DNA from: Sphingomonas sp. PP-CC-1A-547
Lineage (GTDB): Bacteria > Pseudomonadota > Alphaproteobacteria > Sphingomonadales > Sphingomonadaceae
Direction of reading: 5' to 3'
Length of the DNA stretch: 64,000 nucleotides
Assembly (NCBI RefSeq): GCF_003610375.1
Contig: NZ_RAPZ01000010.1
Coordinates: forward strand, 284,161-348,160
A program made the translations under genes and the position numbers. Shown piece after piece: positions 1 to 8,964 of the stretch (position 1 is the stretch's first letter; each line of letters starts with the position of its first letter). Below the pieces are notes generated by a model. That model was given only the letters and a program-made list of their open reading frames with translations, made no database searches and had not been told where the DNA came from.

Positions 1-213
1 CGCGAGAACCGCGAGCAGGATCGAGAACAGCACGAACATCGTCGCGAGGACGCCGGTCGCGCGGGTCAGGAAATCGGCCGCGCCGCGGGCCGACATCAGG
101 CCGGACGGGCTACCGCCCATACCCAGACCGCCGCCTTCCGAGCGCTGCATGAGGATCACCGTGACGAGGGCGGCCGCGATGATCGCGTGGATGACGAGCA
201 GAAAGGCGAACAT
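1..213 (-). CDS. secG: SecG preprotein translocase subunit, partial at window edge
   Basis: SecG is the small inner-membrane partner of SecYE that assists SecA-driven protein export. Reading leftwards from the ATG at 213 gives 71 open codons that run off the window, so the C-terminus is missing. The first membrane segment (MFAFLLVIHAIIA) is followed by the family's conserved cytoplasmic loop VTVILMQRSEGGGLGMGG and the start of a second membrane segment (TMFVLFSILLAVLA), the usual two-helix SecG layout. Nothing upstream overlaps it; the regulator gene to its right is divergent. Confidence 0.9.
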   Translation of the reverse strand, partial: MFAFLLVIHAIIAAALVTVILMQRSEGGGLGMGGSPSGLMSARGAADFLTRATGVLATMFVLFSILLAVLA

Positions 214-432
214 TGCGCGGAAAACCCCGGAACTTTTGCGAAGGCGCGCACATAGGCGACGTCGCGGTTTCGATCAACCGGGCGATCGACCGTGGCGCTG
301 CCTCCGCATATCGCAAGGCAATCGCAAAACTACGGAAACATGACGTCCGGGCGGCGTTGTGAACCCGTAATGACGCTCATGACTGGGTATCGTGCACACA
401 AATTCAGATGGCGGATCAACGCTGTGGCATCA

Positions 433-792
433 ATGGCAGCCAATACCTTATCGACCTGGATGACCGCTCTGGTGGATTATGTCCGCTCGGGTGAACCCGA
501 TCTGACCAATCGTCAGATGGCGCTTCTTCTGCTCGTATATCTCAAACCGGGGCCGCATACGGTCCGCGGCTTGGCTCGTGCGCTCAACGTATCGAAGCCG
601 GTTGTCACGCGCGCCTTGAACAGATTGGGTGCCCTCGGCTATCTGCGCCGGCAACGCGACGATAGCGACAAGCGCAACATCTTCGTCGCGCGCACGACCG
701 AAGGGGCAGATTTTCTTGAAGAGTTCGGGCAATTCATCGGCGACGGCCCCGCCCCTGCCGGTTCCAACGGGCGCGCAGCCGCTCACGCTTGA
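433..792 (+). CDS. MarR-family transcriptional regulator
   Basis: A winged-helix DNA-binding protein of about 119 residues from the ATG at 433. The helix-turn-helix covers about residues 43-62 (TVRGLARALNVSKPVVTRAL) and is followed by a wing with the DSDKR motif typical of MarR proteins. In-frame ATGs at 340 and 370 would add a basic N-terminal extension; 433 is preferred because the family-like sequence begins there, but no ribosome site is convincing at any of them. The alanine-rich C-terminus overlaps the next gene in another frame. It is short for a MarR protein, lacking part of the C-terminal dimer helices. Its ligand and targets cannot be inferred. Confidence 0.8.
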   Translation: MAANTLSTWMTALVDYVRSGEPDLTNRQMALLLLVYLKPGPHTVRGLARALNVSKPVVTRALNRLGALGYLRRQRDDSDKRNIFVARTTEGADFLEEFGQFIGDGPAPAGSNGRAAAHA

Positions 793-1138
793 GCCGTTCG
801 ACGACCAGGCCCGTACGAGCTTTTCGCTGACGGGCCGCTCGGTCGACCTCGACCCGCGTACGCACGCGGTTCGCCGCGATATCGCCGACATTCGCCTCGC
901 CGAATACGTATTCGCTCCACACTATGCCGTGCCGATGATACGGCCCGTCGCGCGCACAGCTTTGTTGCGCAGCGCACGAGATGAAGCGAGCGATACGATG
1001 GTCGACCTCCACCCTGGCGACAGTTTCGAAGTGCTGGAGATCGCCGGCGTGTCCGCGTGGGGCGTTGCGCGTCCGAGCGGGCTGGTCGGCTATGTCGAGG
1101 CCGCTGCGCTCGACCTTTCGATGTCGGACGCGGCATGA
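716..1138 (+). CDS. SH3-like domain protein upstream of argC
   Basis: A protein of about 140 residues whose C-terminal half resembles a bacterial SH3-like domain (GDSFEVLEI, SAWGVARPSGLVGYVEA). In sphingomonads similar segments form the N-terminal part of NlpC/P60 wall peptidases, but no catalytic domain is present here. The only reasonable start is TTG at 716, preceded by GAAGGGG about nine bases upstream; this overlaps the regulator gene by 77 bases, so the start is uncertain. The stop overlaps the argC start (ATGA), which implies translational coupling. Role unknown; binding to cell wall or peptide is a family-based guess. Confidence 0.6.
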   Translation: MKSSGNSSATAPPLPVPTGAQPLTLEPFDDQARTSFSLTGRSVDLDPRTHAVRRDIADIRLAEYVFAPHYAVPMIRPVARTALLRSARDEASDTMVDLHPGDSFEVLEIAGVSAWGVARPSGLVGYVEAAALDLSMSDAA

Positions 1139-2058
1139 CGACGGTCTTCATCGATGGGGCTGTCGGCACGACCGGCCTCGAAATCCGCGACCGGCTTGCC
1201 GGACGGACCGACATCACGCTGGCGTTGCTGGCCGAGGACCGGCGCAAGGATCCGGCGGCACGGCGCGAGGCGCTCAACGATGCCGATTTCGTCATCCTCT
1301 GCCTGCCGGACGAGGCGTCGCGCGAAGCAGTCACGCTGATCGACAATGCGCGTACCCGCGTTATCGACGCATCGAGCGCACACCGCGTCGCTGCCGGCTG
1401 GACCTATGGCTTCCCCGAGTTGCCGGGCCAGGCCGAGAAAGTCGCGACCGCGATGCGCGTGTCCAACCCCGGCTGCTATCCCACTGGTTTCCTTGCGCTC
1501 GTCGCGCCTCTGGTTGCGGCCGGTCTCATCCCCGCCGACCTCCCACTAAGCGTCAACGCGACCTCGGGTTACTCAGGCGGCGGCAAGGCGATGATCGCGG
1601 CGTTCGAGAATGGCGAGCCTGCGACGGCCTTCCGCGCCTACGCGCTAGGCCTCGCGCACAAGCATATCGCAGAGATGACGCAGCATGCGGGCCTAACGCA
1701 CGCACCGATCTTCGCACCCGCCGTGGCGAACACCTACCGCGGCATGGTCGTCGAAGTGCCGTTGCACCTCCACTCCCTGCCCGGCCGCCCGACGCTCGCT
1801 GCGATCGAAGACGTGTTGCGCGCTGCGTTCGATGGCTCGAAGCTCGTCTCGGTTGCGCCCGGCGGTATCGGCTCGGTCGATATCGAGGAGAACGCAGGGA
1901 CCGATCGGCTGACGCTGCGCGTCTGCGGCAACGACGCGGTCGGTCATGCTCGGTTGGTCGCGACGCTCGACAATCTGGGCAAGGGCGCCGGCGGTGCCGC
2001 GGTCCAGAACCTCAACATCATGGCCGGGGTCGATCCCGTAGCCGGCCTCGTTTTCTAG
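1135..2058 (+). CDS. argC: N-acetyl-gamma-glutamyl-phosphate reductase (type 2 ArgC)
   Basis: ArgC reduces N-acetylglutamyl 5-phosphate to the semialdehyde with NADPH, the third step of arginine synthesis. The 307-residue product has a nucleotide-binding N-terminus (MTTVFIDGAVGTTG) and the catalytic cysteine at about residue 114 in NPGCYPTG. Length and sequence match the shorter type 2 enzymes. The ATG at 1135 overlaps the stop of the preceding SH3-like gene (ATGA) and is preferred over an upstream in-frame ATG at 1057 that would lie inside that gene. No other arginine gene is nearby. Confidence 0.93.
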   Translation: MTTVFIDGAVGTTGLEIRDRLAGRTDITLALLAEDRRKDPAARREALNDADFVILCLPDEASREAVTLIDNARTRVIDASSAHRVAAGWTYGFPELPGQAEKVATAMRVSNPGCYPTGFLALVAPLVAAGLIPADLPLSVNATSGYSGGGKAMIAAFENGEPATAFRAYALGLAHKHIAEMTQHAGLTHAPIFAPAVANTYRGMVVEVPLHLHSLPGRPTLAAIEDVLRAAFDGSKLVSVAPGGIGSVDIEENAGTDRLTLRVCGNDAVGHARLVATLDNLGKGAGGAAVQNLNIMAGVDPVAGLVF

Positions 2059-2103
2059 GACCGGCGTTTTCCGCCCGGTCCATCGCCACATCCAGGAGCT
2101 TTC

Positions 2104-3567
2104 ATGCACCGTAATCCCGTAGCCAAGCTGCTCCTGTTCGGCGCGACCGGCGATCTCGCGCAGCGCATGCTGCTGCCGTCGCTCTATGGCCTGCACGCCG
2201 ACGGGTTGCTGCCCGAAGAACTGACGATCACCGGCGCCGCGCGTCACGAGCATGACGACAAGGATTACCGCAAGTTCGCCAAGAAGGCGCTCGACGAGTT
2301 CCTGCCCGAGGATCGCAAGGACGAGAGCGCGATCGGGACGTTCCTTGATCGTATCTTCTATCAGCCGACCGACCTGTCGGATCCGGCGAGCTTTCAGCCG
2401 CTGGCGGACAAGATCGGCGATATCTCGGGCGGTCTCGCGATCTATCTGTCGACCGCGCCGTCGTTGTTCGAAGCTGCGATCGAGGGTTTGCACAAGGTCG
2501 GACTCGCCGGCGAGACGGTCCGCGTCGGGCTGGAGAAGCCGCTGGGCTACGACCTGGAGACAAGCCGCGAGATCAACGATTCGGTGGCGAAGGCTTTTCC
2601 GGAGGACCGGACCTACCGGATCGATCATTATCTCGGCAAGGAAACCGTCCAGAACATCCTCGCGCTTCGCTTCGGCAATTCGTTCTTCGAGCCGGTGTGG
2701 AACGCGCAGGGGATCGACAACGTCCAGATCACGATCTCCGAGACGGTCGGGCTCGAAGAGCGCGCGGGATATTACGAGACCGCGGGTGCGCTGCGCGACA
2801 TGGTCGCCAACCACATGCTCCAGCTGCTCGCGCTGATCGCGATGGAGCCGCCCGCGCGGTTCGAGGGCACCGATGTCCGCGACGAGAAGTCGAAGGTGTT
2901 CCGCTCGCTGCGCATGATCAAACCCGAGGAGGTGCCGAACGTCACGGTCACCGGCCAGTATGGCGAAGGCGCGGTGAAGGGGAAGTTCGTCAAGAGCTAC
3001 TCGGACGAACTCGGCCAACCGTCGACCACCGAGACGTTCGTCGCGATCAAGGCACATGTCGACAATTGGCGATGGCAGGGTGTGCCGTTCTACCTGCGCA
3101 CCGGCAAGCGCATGGCCACGCGCCGCAGCGAGATCGCGATCCAGTTCAAGGCGGTGCCGCACTCGATGTTCGCCGGGCGTGGCGGGTTGCTCCAGCCCAA
3201 CATGCTGATCATCCGCCTTCAGCCGGAGGAATATATTCAGCTGCTGGTGATGGCGAAGGAACCGGGTCTCGACCGCGAGGGCGTCCGCCTTCGCGAAGTG
3301 CCGCTGAACCTCAGCATGGATGCCGAGTTTGCCGGCTCGCGTCGGCGGATCGCCTATGAGCGGTTGCTGCTCGACCTGATCGAGGGCGACCAGACGCTGT
3401 TCGTCCGCCGTGACGAGGTCGAGGCGCAATGGACTTGGATCGACGCGATCCGCGAGGGCTGGAAGGCCAACGCGATGAAGCCCAAGAGCTATGCGTCGGG
3501 CAGCTGGGGTCCATCCGCAGCGATCGCGCTGACCGAGCGCGACGGCGTGACCTGGCAGGACGACTGA
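2104..3567 (+). CDS. zwf: Glucose-6-phosphate 1-dehydrogenase
   Basis: Zwf oxidises glucose 6-phosphate to 6-phosphogluconolactone with NAD(P)+, the entry to the Entner-Doudoroff and pentose phosphate routes. The 487 residues are full length. The dinucleotide-binding motif GATGDLA lies at about residues 13-19 and the substrate and catalytic motif RIDHYLGKE at 172-180. It is the first gene of the glucose catabolic block and is followed 48 bases later by pgl, which acts on its product. The gap after argC (about 45 bases) shows a short ribosome site (CAGGAG) just before the ATG. Confidence 0.97.
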   Translation: MHRNPVAKLLLFGATGDLAQRMLLPSLYGLHADGLLPEELTITGAARHEHDDKDYRKFAKKALDEFLPEDRKDESAIGTFLDRIFYQPTDLSDPASFQPLADKIGDISGGLAIYLSTAPSLFEAAIEGLHKVGLAGETVRVGLEKPLGYDLETSREINDSVAKAFPEDRTYRIDHYLGKETVQNILALRFGNSFFEPVWNAQGIDNVQITISETVGLEERAGYYETAGALRDMVANHMLQLLALIAMEPPARFEGTDVRDEKSKVFRSLRMIKPEEVPNVTVTGQYGEGAVKGKFVKSYSDELGQPSTTETFVAIKAHVDNWRWQGVPFYLRTGKRMATRRSEIAIQFKAVPHSMFAGRGGLLQPNMLIIRLQPEEYIQLLVMAKEPGLDREGVRLREVPLNLSMDAEFAGSRRRIAYERLLLDLIEGDQTLFVRRDEVEAQWTWIDAIREGWKANAMKPKSYASGSWGPSAAIALTERDGVTWQDD

Positions 3568-3615
3568 GTTTTCGGGGAGGGAGCACCCTCCCCAAGGTTT
3601 TCAAGGAAAGATCGA

Positions 3616-4320
3616 ATGACCGAAATCGAATGGTGGGAATATGACGACGCGAGCGAGCTCGCCAACGCGGTCGCAGGCGATATCCAGTTCGTCATCGAAA
3701 GCGCACTCGACGCGCGCGGCTCGGCGGTGATCGCGCTGGCGGGCGGCAAGACGCCGTTCGCCGCGTACGAGAAGCTCGCGCAGGCGAAGCTCGACTGGAA
3801 GAAGGTCACGATCATCCCCGGCGACGAGCGGATCGTGAAGCTCGGCGATCCGCTGTCGAACGTGACGGCGCTGGCGAAGATCTTCCTTCCCAAGGGCGCG
3901 CGCGTGAAGCCGATCGTTCCCGAGGCGATGTCGGACTACAAGGCTGCCGGTCGTTCGGCGGATGCGCTGATGCAGGACCTGCACTGGCCGCTCGACTTCT
4001 GCCTGCTCGGCATGGGTGGCGACGGGCATACCGCGTCGATATTCCCCGGCCCGGATTATGACGAGGCGCTGAGCGGTCCCAAGGAGCGTCGTGCGCTCGG
4101 CGTGATGCCCGATCCGCTGCCACCCGAAGCCCCGCTGGCGCGCGTGACGCTGTCGGCGGCGGCGATCGCATCGTCGAAGGCGCTGATGATCATGATCACC
4201 GGCGACGCGAAAAAGAAGGTCCTCGAAGTGGCGATCGAACAGGGCCCGTCGTCGTCCTACCCGATCGGCCGCGTGCTGGCCGAGGTCGAGCTGCCGGTCG
4301 ACGTGCACTGGGCGCCGTGA
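3616..4320 (+). CDS. pgl: 6-phosphogluconolactonase
   Basis: Pgl hydrolyses 6-phosphogluconolactone, the Zwf product, to 6-phosphogluconate. The 234-residue protein has the NagB-like fold signatures ALAGGKTPFAAYEKL, PGDERIV and LLGMGGDGHTASIFPG, the last carrying family-conserved aspartate and histidine. It sits between zwf and edd; its stop overlaps the GTG start of edd, so the three are probably co-transcribed and the latter two translationally coupled. A ribosome site (AAGGAAAG) precedes the ATG. Confidence 0.95.
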   Translation: MTEIEWWEYDDASELANAVAGDIQFVIESALDARGSAVIALAGGKTPFAAYEKLAQAKLDWKKVTIIPGDERIVKLGDPLSNVTALAKIFLPKGARVKPIVPEAMSDYKAAGRSADALMQDLHWPLDFCLLGMGGDGHTASIFPGPDYDEALSGPKERRALGVMPDPLPPEAPLARVTLSAAAIASSKALMIMITGDAKKKVLEVAIEQGPSSSYPIGRVLAEVELPVDVHWAP

Positions 4321-6137
4321 CGATGCTCAACGCCGTCGTCTCCGCGGTGACCGACCGGATCATCGAGCGCTCGCGCGACAGCCGGGCCGCCTATCTCGCC
4401 CTGATCGAGCGCGAGGCGGCGGCGCAGGTCCGTCGTCCGGGCCTCGGCTGCGCAAACCTCGCGCATGCCTATGCCGGGACCGAGGAAGACCGCGACGCGA
4501 TGAAGGCTGATGCCGGCATGAACATCGGCATCGTCACTGCGTATAACGACATGCTGTCGGCTCACGCCGTCTATTATCGCTACCCGGAACTGATGAAGAT
4601 CTGGGCGCGCGAAGCGGGGGCGACGGCGCAGGTCGCGGGCGGCGTGCCGGCGATGTGCGACGGCGTGACGCAGGGCTATCCGGGCATGGAGCTGTCGCTG
4701 TTCAGCCGCGACACGATCGCACTTAGCACCGCAATCGCTCTCTCGCACGGCACGTTCGAGGGCGCAGCGCTCCTCGGTATTTGCGACAAAATCGTCCCTG
4801 GCCTGCTGATGGGTGCGCTGCGATTCGGGCATCTGCCAATGGTGCTGATCCCAGGTGGGCCGATGCCGACCGGGCTCCCCAACAAGGCGAAGGCCGCCGT
4901 CCGCGAGAAATTCGCGGAAGGGCTGGTCGGGCGTGACGAGCTGCTCGAGGCCGAGATCGGCGCGTATCATTCGAAGGGCACGTGCACCTTCTACGGCACC
5001 GCCAACACCAACCAGATGATGATGGAGGTGATGGGCCTCCACATGCCGGGCGCGGCGTTCGTCAATCCGGGCACGAAGCTGCGCCAGGAATTGACGCGAG
5101 CGGCGGTTCACCGGCTGGCGAAGATAGGCGCGCGAGGCGACTCGTATCGGCCGCTCGGACACTGCGTCGACGAGAAGGCGATCGTGAACGCCGCGGTCGG
5201 TCTGCTCGCGACGGGAGGCTCGACCAACCATCTGCTCCACGTTCCGGCGATCGCTCGTGCGGCAGGGATCATCATCGACTGGGAGGATTTCGATCGCCTC
5301 TCCTGCGCGGTCCCGCTGATCGCTCGCGTCTATCCCAACGGCTCGGCGGACGTGAACGCGTTCGAGGCGGCGGGCGGCATGCCCTACGTTATCCGCGAAC
5401 TGCTCGCCGAAGGGCTGCTGCACGGCGACATCATGACGATCGGTGGCGAGGACCTGTCGGCCTATGCGAAGACCGCGGTCGTCGAGGGCGACAAACTCGC
5501 CTGGCGCGATACGCCGGACAGCGGCGACGAGACGATCCTGCGCCCTGCGACCGCGCCGTTCTCGCCGGATGGCGGCATGCGGATTCTTGCGGGCAATATC
5601 GGCCGCGCGTGCATCAAGGTGTCGGCGGTCGAGCGCGAACGCTGGATCGTCGAGGCACCCGCGATGGTGTTCGACGACCAGCTCGACGTGATCGAGGCGT
5701 TCAAGCGCGGCGAGCTGGAGAAGGACGTCGTCGTCGTCGTCCGGTTCCAGGGGCCTCGAGCGAACGGCATGCCGGAACTCCACAAGCTGACGCCGCCGCT
5801 GGGGGTGCTGCAGAATCGCGGGTTCAAGGTGGCGCTGGTCACTGATGGGCGGATGTCGGGGGCGAGCGGGAAAGTGCCTTGCGCGATCCATTGTTCGCCC
5901 GAGGCTCTGCTCGATGGCGCGATCGGGTTGATTCGTGATAGCGACATGATCCGGGTCGACGCGGTCAACGGGACGCTGGAGGCTCTGGTCGACGCAGACG
6001 TGTGGGCGACGCGCAAGATGGTCGCGGTTCCGCCACCGGTAAGCGGCATGGGACGCGAGCTGTTCGGCATGTTCCGCGGGCTTGCCGACGAGGCCGAAAA
6101 GGGCGCGTCAGCGATGCTGGCGGGCGCAGGGCTTTAG
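4317..6137 (+). CDS. edd: Phosphogluconate dehydratase
   Basis: Edd dehydrates 6-phosphogluconate to KDPG, the committed Entner-Doudoroff step. The 606-residue product belongs to the IlvD/Edd family of iron-sulfur dehydratases: cluster cysteines are seen in MCDGVTQG and GICDKIVPG, and GGSTNHLLH and the late GRMSGASGKVP motif are conserved. The GTG at 4317 overlaps the pgl stop by four bases; the ATG at 4323 is an alternative that loses two residues. A second member of the family, ilvD, lies at 23.3-25 kb. Confidence 0.96.
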   Translation: MTMLNAVVSAVTDRIIERSRDSRAAYLALIEREAAAQVRRPGLGCANLAHAYAGTEEDRDAMKADAGMNIGIVTAYNDMLSAHAVYYRYPELMKIWAREAGATAQVAGGVPAMCDGVTQGYPGMELSLFSRDTIALSTAIALSHGTFEGAALLGICDKIVPGLLMGALRFGHLPMVLIPGGPMPTGLPNKAKAAVREKFAEGLVGRDELLEAEIGAYHSKGTCTFYGTANTNQMMMEVMGLHMPGAAFVNPGTKLRQELTRAAVHRLAKIGARGDSYRPLGHCVDEKAIVNAAVGLLATGGSTNHLLHVPAIARAAGIIIDWEDFDRLSCAVPLIARVYPNGSADVNAFEAAGGMPYVIRELLAEGLLHGDIMTIGGEDLSAYAKTAVVEGDKLAWRDTPDSGDETILRPATAPFSPDGGMRILAGNIGRACIKVSAVERERWIVEAPAMVFDDQLDVIEAFKRGELEKDVVVVVRFQGPRANGMPELHKLTPPLGVLQNRGFKVALVTDGRMSGASGKVPCAIHCSPEALLDGAIGLIRDSDMIRVDAVNGTLEALVDADVWATRKMVAVPPPVSGMGRELFGMFRGLADEAEKGASAMLAGAGL

Positions 6138-6172
6138 AACGTCACACACGCCGCCGTAGCCTCAGCCACACC

Positions 6173-6257
6173 CCCGTCATCCCGGCGAAAGCCGGGACCT
6201 CGCTCCACGGGGACGGACTATGCGGCACGAGATCCCAGCGTTCGCTGGGATGACGGG
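6173..6257. repeat. Palindromic repeat, family E (E1)
   Basis: An imperfect palindrome with ends CCCGTCATCCC and GGGATGACGGG and inner hairpins CCCGGCGAAAGCCGGG and ATCCCAGCGTTCGCTGGGAT. It fills most of the gap between edd and glk. The same outer motif CGTCAT..ATGACG recurs at about 20.1, 25.1, 30.6 and 41.0 kb. Confidence 0.85.
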
Positions 6258-6291
6258 TTGGCGGTAATGATAATATCTGACGGAGGATGAC

Positions 6292-7260
6292 ATGGAAATC
6301 GTAGCGGCAGATATCGGCGGAACGCATGCCCGCTTCGCGATCGCCGAGGTCGAGAACGGCCGCGTGGTGTCGCTCGGCGAGCCGGCGACGCTGAAGACCG
6401 CGGACCACGCGTCGCTTCAGACCGCGTATCAGGCGTTCGAGGCGGGGCTCGGCCGCCCCCTCCCCCGCGCGCTCGCGATCGCGGTCGCGTCGCCGGTCGC
6501 GAACGATGTCATTCGCCTCACCAACAACCCTTGGATCATCCGCAAGTCGCTGATCACGGAACGGCTGAAGGCCGACCAGTGGGTGGTTGTCAACGATTTC
6601 GGCGCGGTCGGTCATGCCGTCGCGCAGGTGCCGAGCAGCGACTTCATTCACCTCTGCGGTCCCGATACGCCGCTGCCGTCCGAAGGCATCACGACGATCT
6701 GCGGCCCCGGCACCGGGCTCGGCGTCGCGCAGCTGCTGCGACGCAAGGACGGCTATCAGGTTCTCGAAACCGAGGGCGGGCACATGGACTTCGCCCCGCT
6801 CGACGGGATCGAGGATGCCTTGCTGAAGCGGCTGCGCAAGACGTTCACGCGGGTCTCCGCCGAGCGTGTCGTTGCCGGGCCTGGCATCGTCGCGATCTAC
6901 GAGACGCTCGCCGCGCTGGAGGGCCGCGCGGTCCCCAGCCATGACGACAAGACGATCTGGACCGAGGCGATCGACGGCACCGATTCGATCGCGCTCGCCG
7001 CGCTCGACCGCTTCTGCCTCGCGCTCGGTGCGGTAGCAGGCGATCTGGCGCTCGCACAGGGCGCCAAGGCGGTCGTGATCGCAGGCGGCTTGGGCTTCCG
7101 GATCAAGGATCGCCTGATCCGCTCGGGCTTCGACCAGCGCTTCGTCGCCAAGGGTCGCTTCCAGGGCATGATGGCGGCGATGCCCGTCAAGCTCATCACC
7201 CATCCCCAGCCCGGCCTGTTCGGCGCCGCGGCCGCCTTCGCACAGGAACATACGCAATGA
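6292..7260 (+). CDS. glk: Glucokinase
   Basis: Glk phosphorylates glucose with ATP to feed Zwf. The 322-residue protein has the Glk-type ATP phosphate motif near the N-terminus (ADIGGTHARFAI), the glucose-binding segments NDFGAVGHA and EGGHMDFAP, and CGPGTGLGVAQ. It is of the bacterial GlkA type rather than the ROK type because the ROK zinc cysteine cluster is absent. A strong ribosome site (GGAGGA) lies seven bases before the ATG, just after repeat E1. Its stop overlaps eda (ATGA). Confidence 0.95.
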   Translation: MEIVAADIGGTHARFAIAEVENGRVVSLGEPATLKTADHASLQTAYQAFEAGLGRPLPRALAIAVASPVANDVIRLTNNPWIIRKSLITERLKADQWVVVNDFGAVGHAVAQVPSSDFIHLCGPDTPLPSEGITTICGPGTGLGVAQLLRRKDGYQVLETEGGHMDFAPLDGIEDALLKRLRKTFTRVSAERVVAGPGIVAIYETLAALEGRAVPSHDDKTIWTEAIDGTDSIALAALDRFCLALGAVAGDLALAQGAKAVVIAGGLGFRIKDRLIRSGFDQRFVAKGRFQGMMAAMPVKLITHPQPGLFGAAAAFAQEHTQ

Positions 7261-7865
7261 CCGTCACTATCGCAGACATCATGCAGACCAGCGCCGTCAT
7301 TCCGGTGCTGGTAATCGAGGACGCCGCACTTGCCCGTCCGCTTGCCGAGGCGCTCGTCGCGGGCGGGTTGCGCGTACTCGAGGTGACGTTGCGCACTGGC
7401 GCCGCGCTCGAAGCCATTGCCGAGATGAAGAAGGTGCCGGGCGCGATCGTCGGCGCGGGCACCGTCGTCAATACGCAGCAGTTCACGCAGGTCCGCGATG
7501 CTGGCGCGGAGTTCATCGTCTCGCCGGGCCTGACCGAACGCCTCGCCACGCCGATCATCGAGAGCGGTATTCCGTTCCTGCCGGGGATCGCCAACGCGGC
7601 GGACATCATGACCGGGCTCGACCTGGGGCTGACGCATTTCAAGTTCTTCCCGGCCGAGGCGAATGGCGGATTGAAGGCGCTGAAGGCCTTGGCCGCGCCG
7701 TTCTACCAGTGCAGCTTCTGCCCGACCGGCGGCATCACCGAGGCGAGCGCGCCCGAGTGGCTGGCGTTCAAGCCGGTGCTCTGCGTGGGGGGGAGCTGGG
7801 TGACCGGCGGAACGATGGCCGAGATCGAGATCAAGGCGCGCGCGGCTAACGCTTTGCGGGGATAA
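7257..7865 (+). CDS. eda: KDPG aldolase (2-dehydro-3-deoxy-phosphogluconate aldolase)
   Basis: Eda cleaves KDPG to pyruvate and glyceraldehyde 3-phosphate, ending the Entner-Doudoroff pathway. The 202-residue TIM-barrel protein shows EVTLRTGAALEAI with the catalytic glutamate, GAGTVVN, and the Schiff-base lysine in HFKFFPAEANGG. It overlaps glk by four bases and closes the operon. A large palindromic repeat follows the stop and separates it from the convergent mltG gene. Confidence 0.96.
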   Translation: MTVTIADIMQTSAVIPVLVIEDAALARPLAEALVAGGLRVLEVTLRTGAALEAIAEMKKVPGAIVGAGTVVNTQQFTQVRDAGAEFIVSPGLTERLATPIIESGIPFLPGIANAADIMTGLDLGLTHFKFFPAEANGGLKALKALAAPFYQCSFCPTGGITEASAPEWLAFKPVLCVGGSWVTGGTMAEIEIKARAANALRG

Positions 7866-7866
7866 T

Positions 7867-7972
7867 CTCCTTCACCCCTCCCCTTCAGGGGAGGGGCCGG
7901 GGGTGGGGCCTTACCCCATACACCAGCTTTTCGTGGACACGCCCCACCCCAACCCCTCCCCTGAAGGGGAGA
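7867..7972. repeat. Palindromic repeat, family D (D1), between convergent eda and mltG
   Basis: Two arms, each with an internal hairpin (CCCCTCCCCTTCAGGGGAGGGG and its counterpart split around CTGAAGGGG), face each other across a spacer of about 30 bases. The outer stretch GGGGGTGGGGC pairs with GCCCCACCCC. It fills the gap between two gene ends and may end transcription from both sides. Confidence 0.85.
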
Positions 7973-7983
7973 GACTTTAGAAA

Positions 7984-8952
7984 TTACATCTCACCACGGG
8001 CTTTGCGGATGGCGTACCATTTCTTCACGTTGGCGTTGTGTCCAGCCAGCGTGTTGGCGAACACGTGGCCGCCGGTGCCGTCCGCTACGAAATAAAGCGC
8101 CTGGGTCTGCGCCGGGTCGAGCACCGCGTCGATCGAAGCGCGGCCTGGGTTGGCGATCGGGCCGACCGGCAGGCCGGCTTCGGCATAAGTGTTGTAGCCG
8201 TTCTTCGCGTGGAGTTCAGAGCGCAGGATGCGGCGGCCTAGCGGACGGCCCTTGGTGATCGGGTAGATCACGGTCGGATCGGCCTGGAGCGGCATGCCGT
8301 TGCGCAGGCGATTGCCGTAGACCGCGGCGACGGTGCGGCGTTCGGAGGGCTTGCCGGTTTCCTTCTCGACGATCGAGGCGAGGATGATCGCCTGTTCGGG
8401 CGTCGTCACCGCGATGCCGGGCTTGCGCGCGGCCCAGGCGGTGGCGAGGTAGGTCTTCATCGCCGCCTGCATCCGCGTAACGACCGATGCGCGGGTGTCG
8501 CCGGCCTGGAAGGCGTAGCTGTCGGGGAGAATCGAGCCTTCCGCCGGGACGGGCACGGCGCCGGTCAGACCGTCCGCCTTCGTCAGCGCGTCGTGCACGA
8601 GGACCGAAGGATAGCCTTCGGGGACGACGACGAGGCGCTGGACGACCTTGCCACCTTGCATCAGCTTGAGGATGTCGGACTGGCTGGTGTGCGCGGCGAT
8701 GCGGTATTCGCCGGCCTTGATCGGATCGCCCGAGCCGAAGACGCGCGCGTACAGTCGGAAGCGTCGGGCCGAGGGGATCGCGCCGGCCTTTTCGAGGTCG
8801 GTGGCAGCACCGGCCAGCGTGCTGCCTTCGCCGATCTGCACGGTCAGCGTGCGGGCCGCTGGGCCGGCGCCGCCCCAGCCTTGGACGACCAGGAACAGCG
8901 CGACGACTGCCGCCAGGGCTAAGACGAGTCCGAAACAGCCGACCTTGCGCAT
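7984..8952 (-). CDS. mltG: Endolytic murein transglycosylase MltG
   Basis: MltG cuts nascent glycan strands at the outer face of the inner membrane and is thought to set their length. The 322-residue protein begins with one membrane anchor (residues about 5-25, GLVLALAAVVALFLVV), then a LysM-like region, and the YceG catalytic domain with the key glutamate in ILASIVEKETGKPSERR, and ADPTVIYP and NTYAEAGLPVGPIANPG motifs. It follows fabF on the same strand, the usual alphaproteobacterial order, with a palindromic repeat in the 109-base gap. Confidence 0.94.
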   Translation of the reverse strand: MRKVGCFGLVLALAAVVALFLVVQGWGGAGPAARTLTVQIGEGSTLAGAATDLEKAGAIPSARRFRLYARVFGSGDPIKAGEYRIAAHTSQSDILKLMQGGKVVQRLVVVPEGYPSVLVHDALTKADGLTGAVPVPAEGSILPDSYAFQAGDTRASVVTRMQAAMKTYLATAWAARKPGIAVTTPEQAIILASIVEKETGKPSERRTVAAVYGNRLRNGMPLQADPTVIYPITKGRPLGRRILRSELHAKNGYNTYAEAGLPVGPIANPGRASIDAVLDPAQTQALYFVADGTGGHVFANTLAGHNANVKKWYAIRKARGEM

Positions 8953-8964
8953 TGGTACTCCTTG

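Noticed and set aside
1693..3429. Minus-strand open frame of 578 codons opposite argC and zwf
   Set aside because: It is antisense to two clearly conserved genes and its composition (runs of R, D, H and L) is the usual GC-rich shadow.
4257..5891. Minus-strand open frame of 544 codons opposite edd
   Set aside because: Antisense shadow with no recognisable domain.
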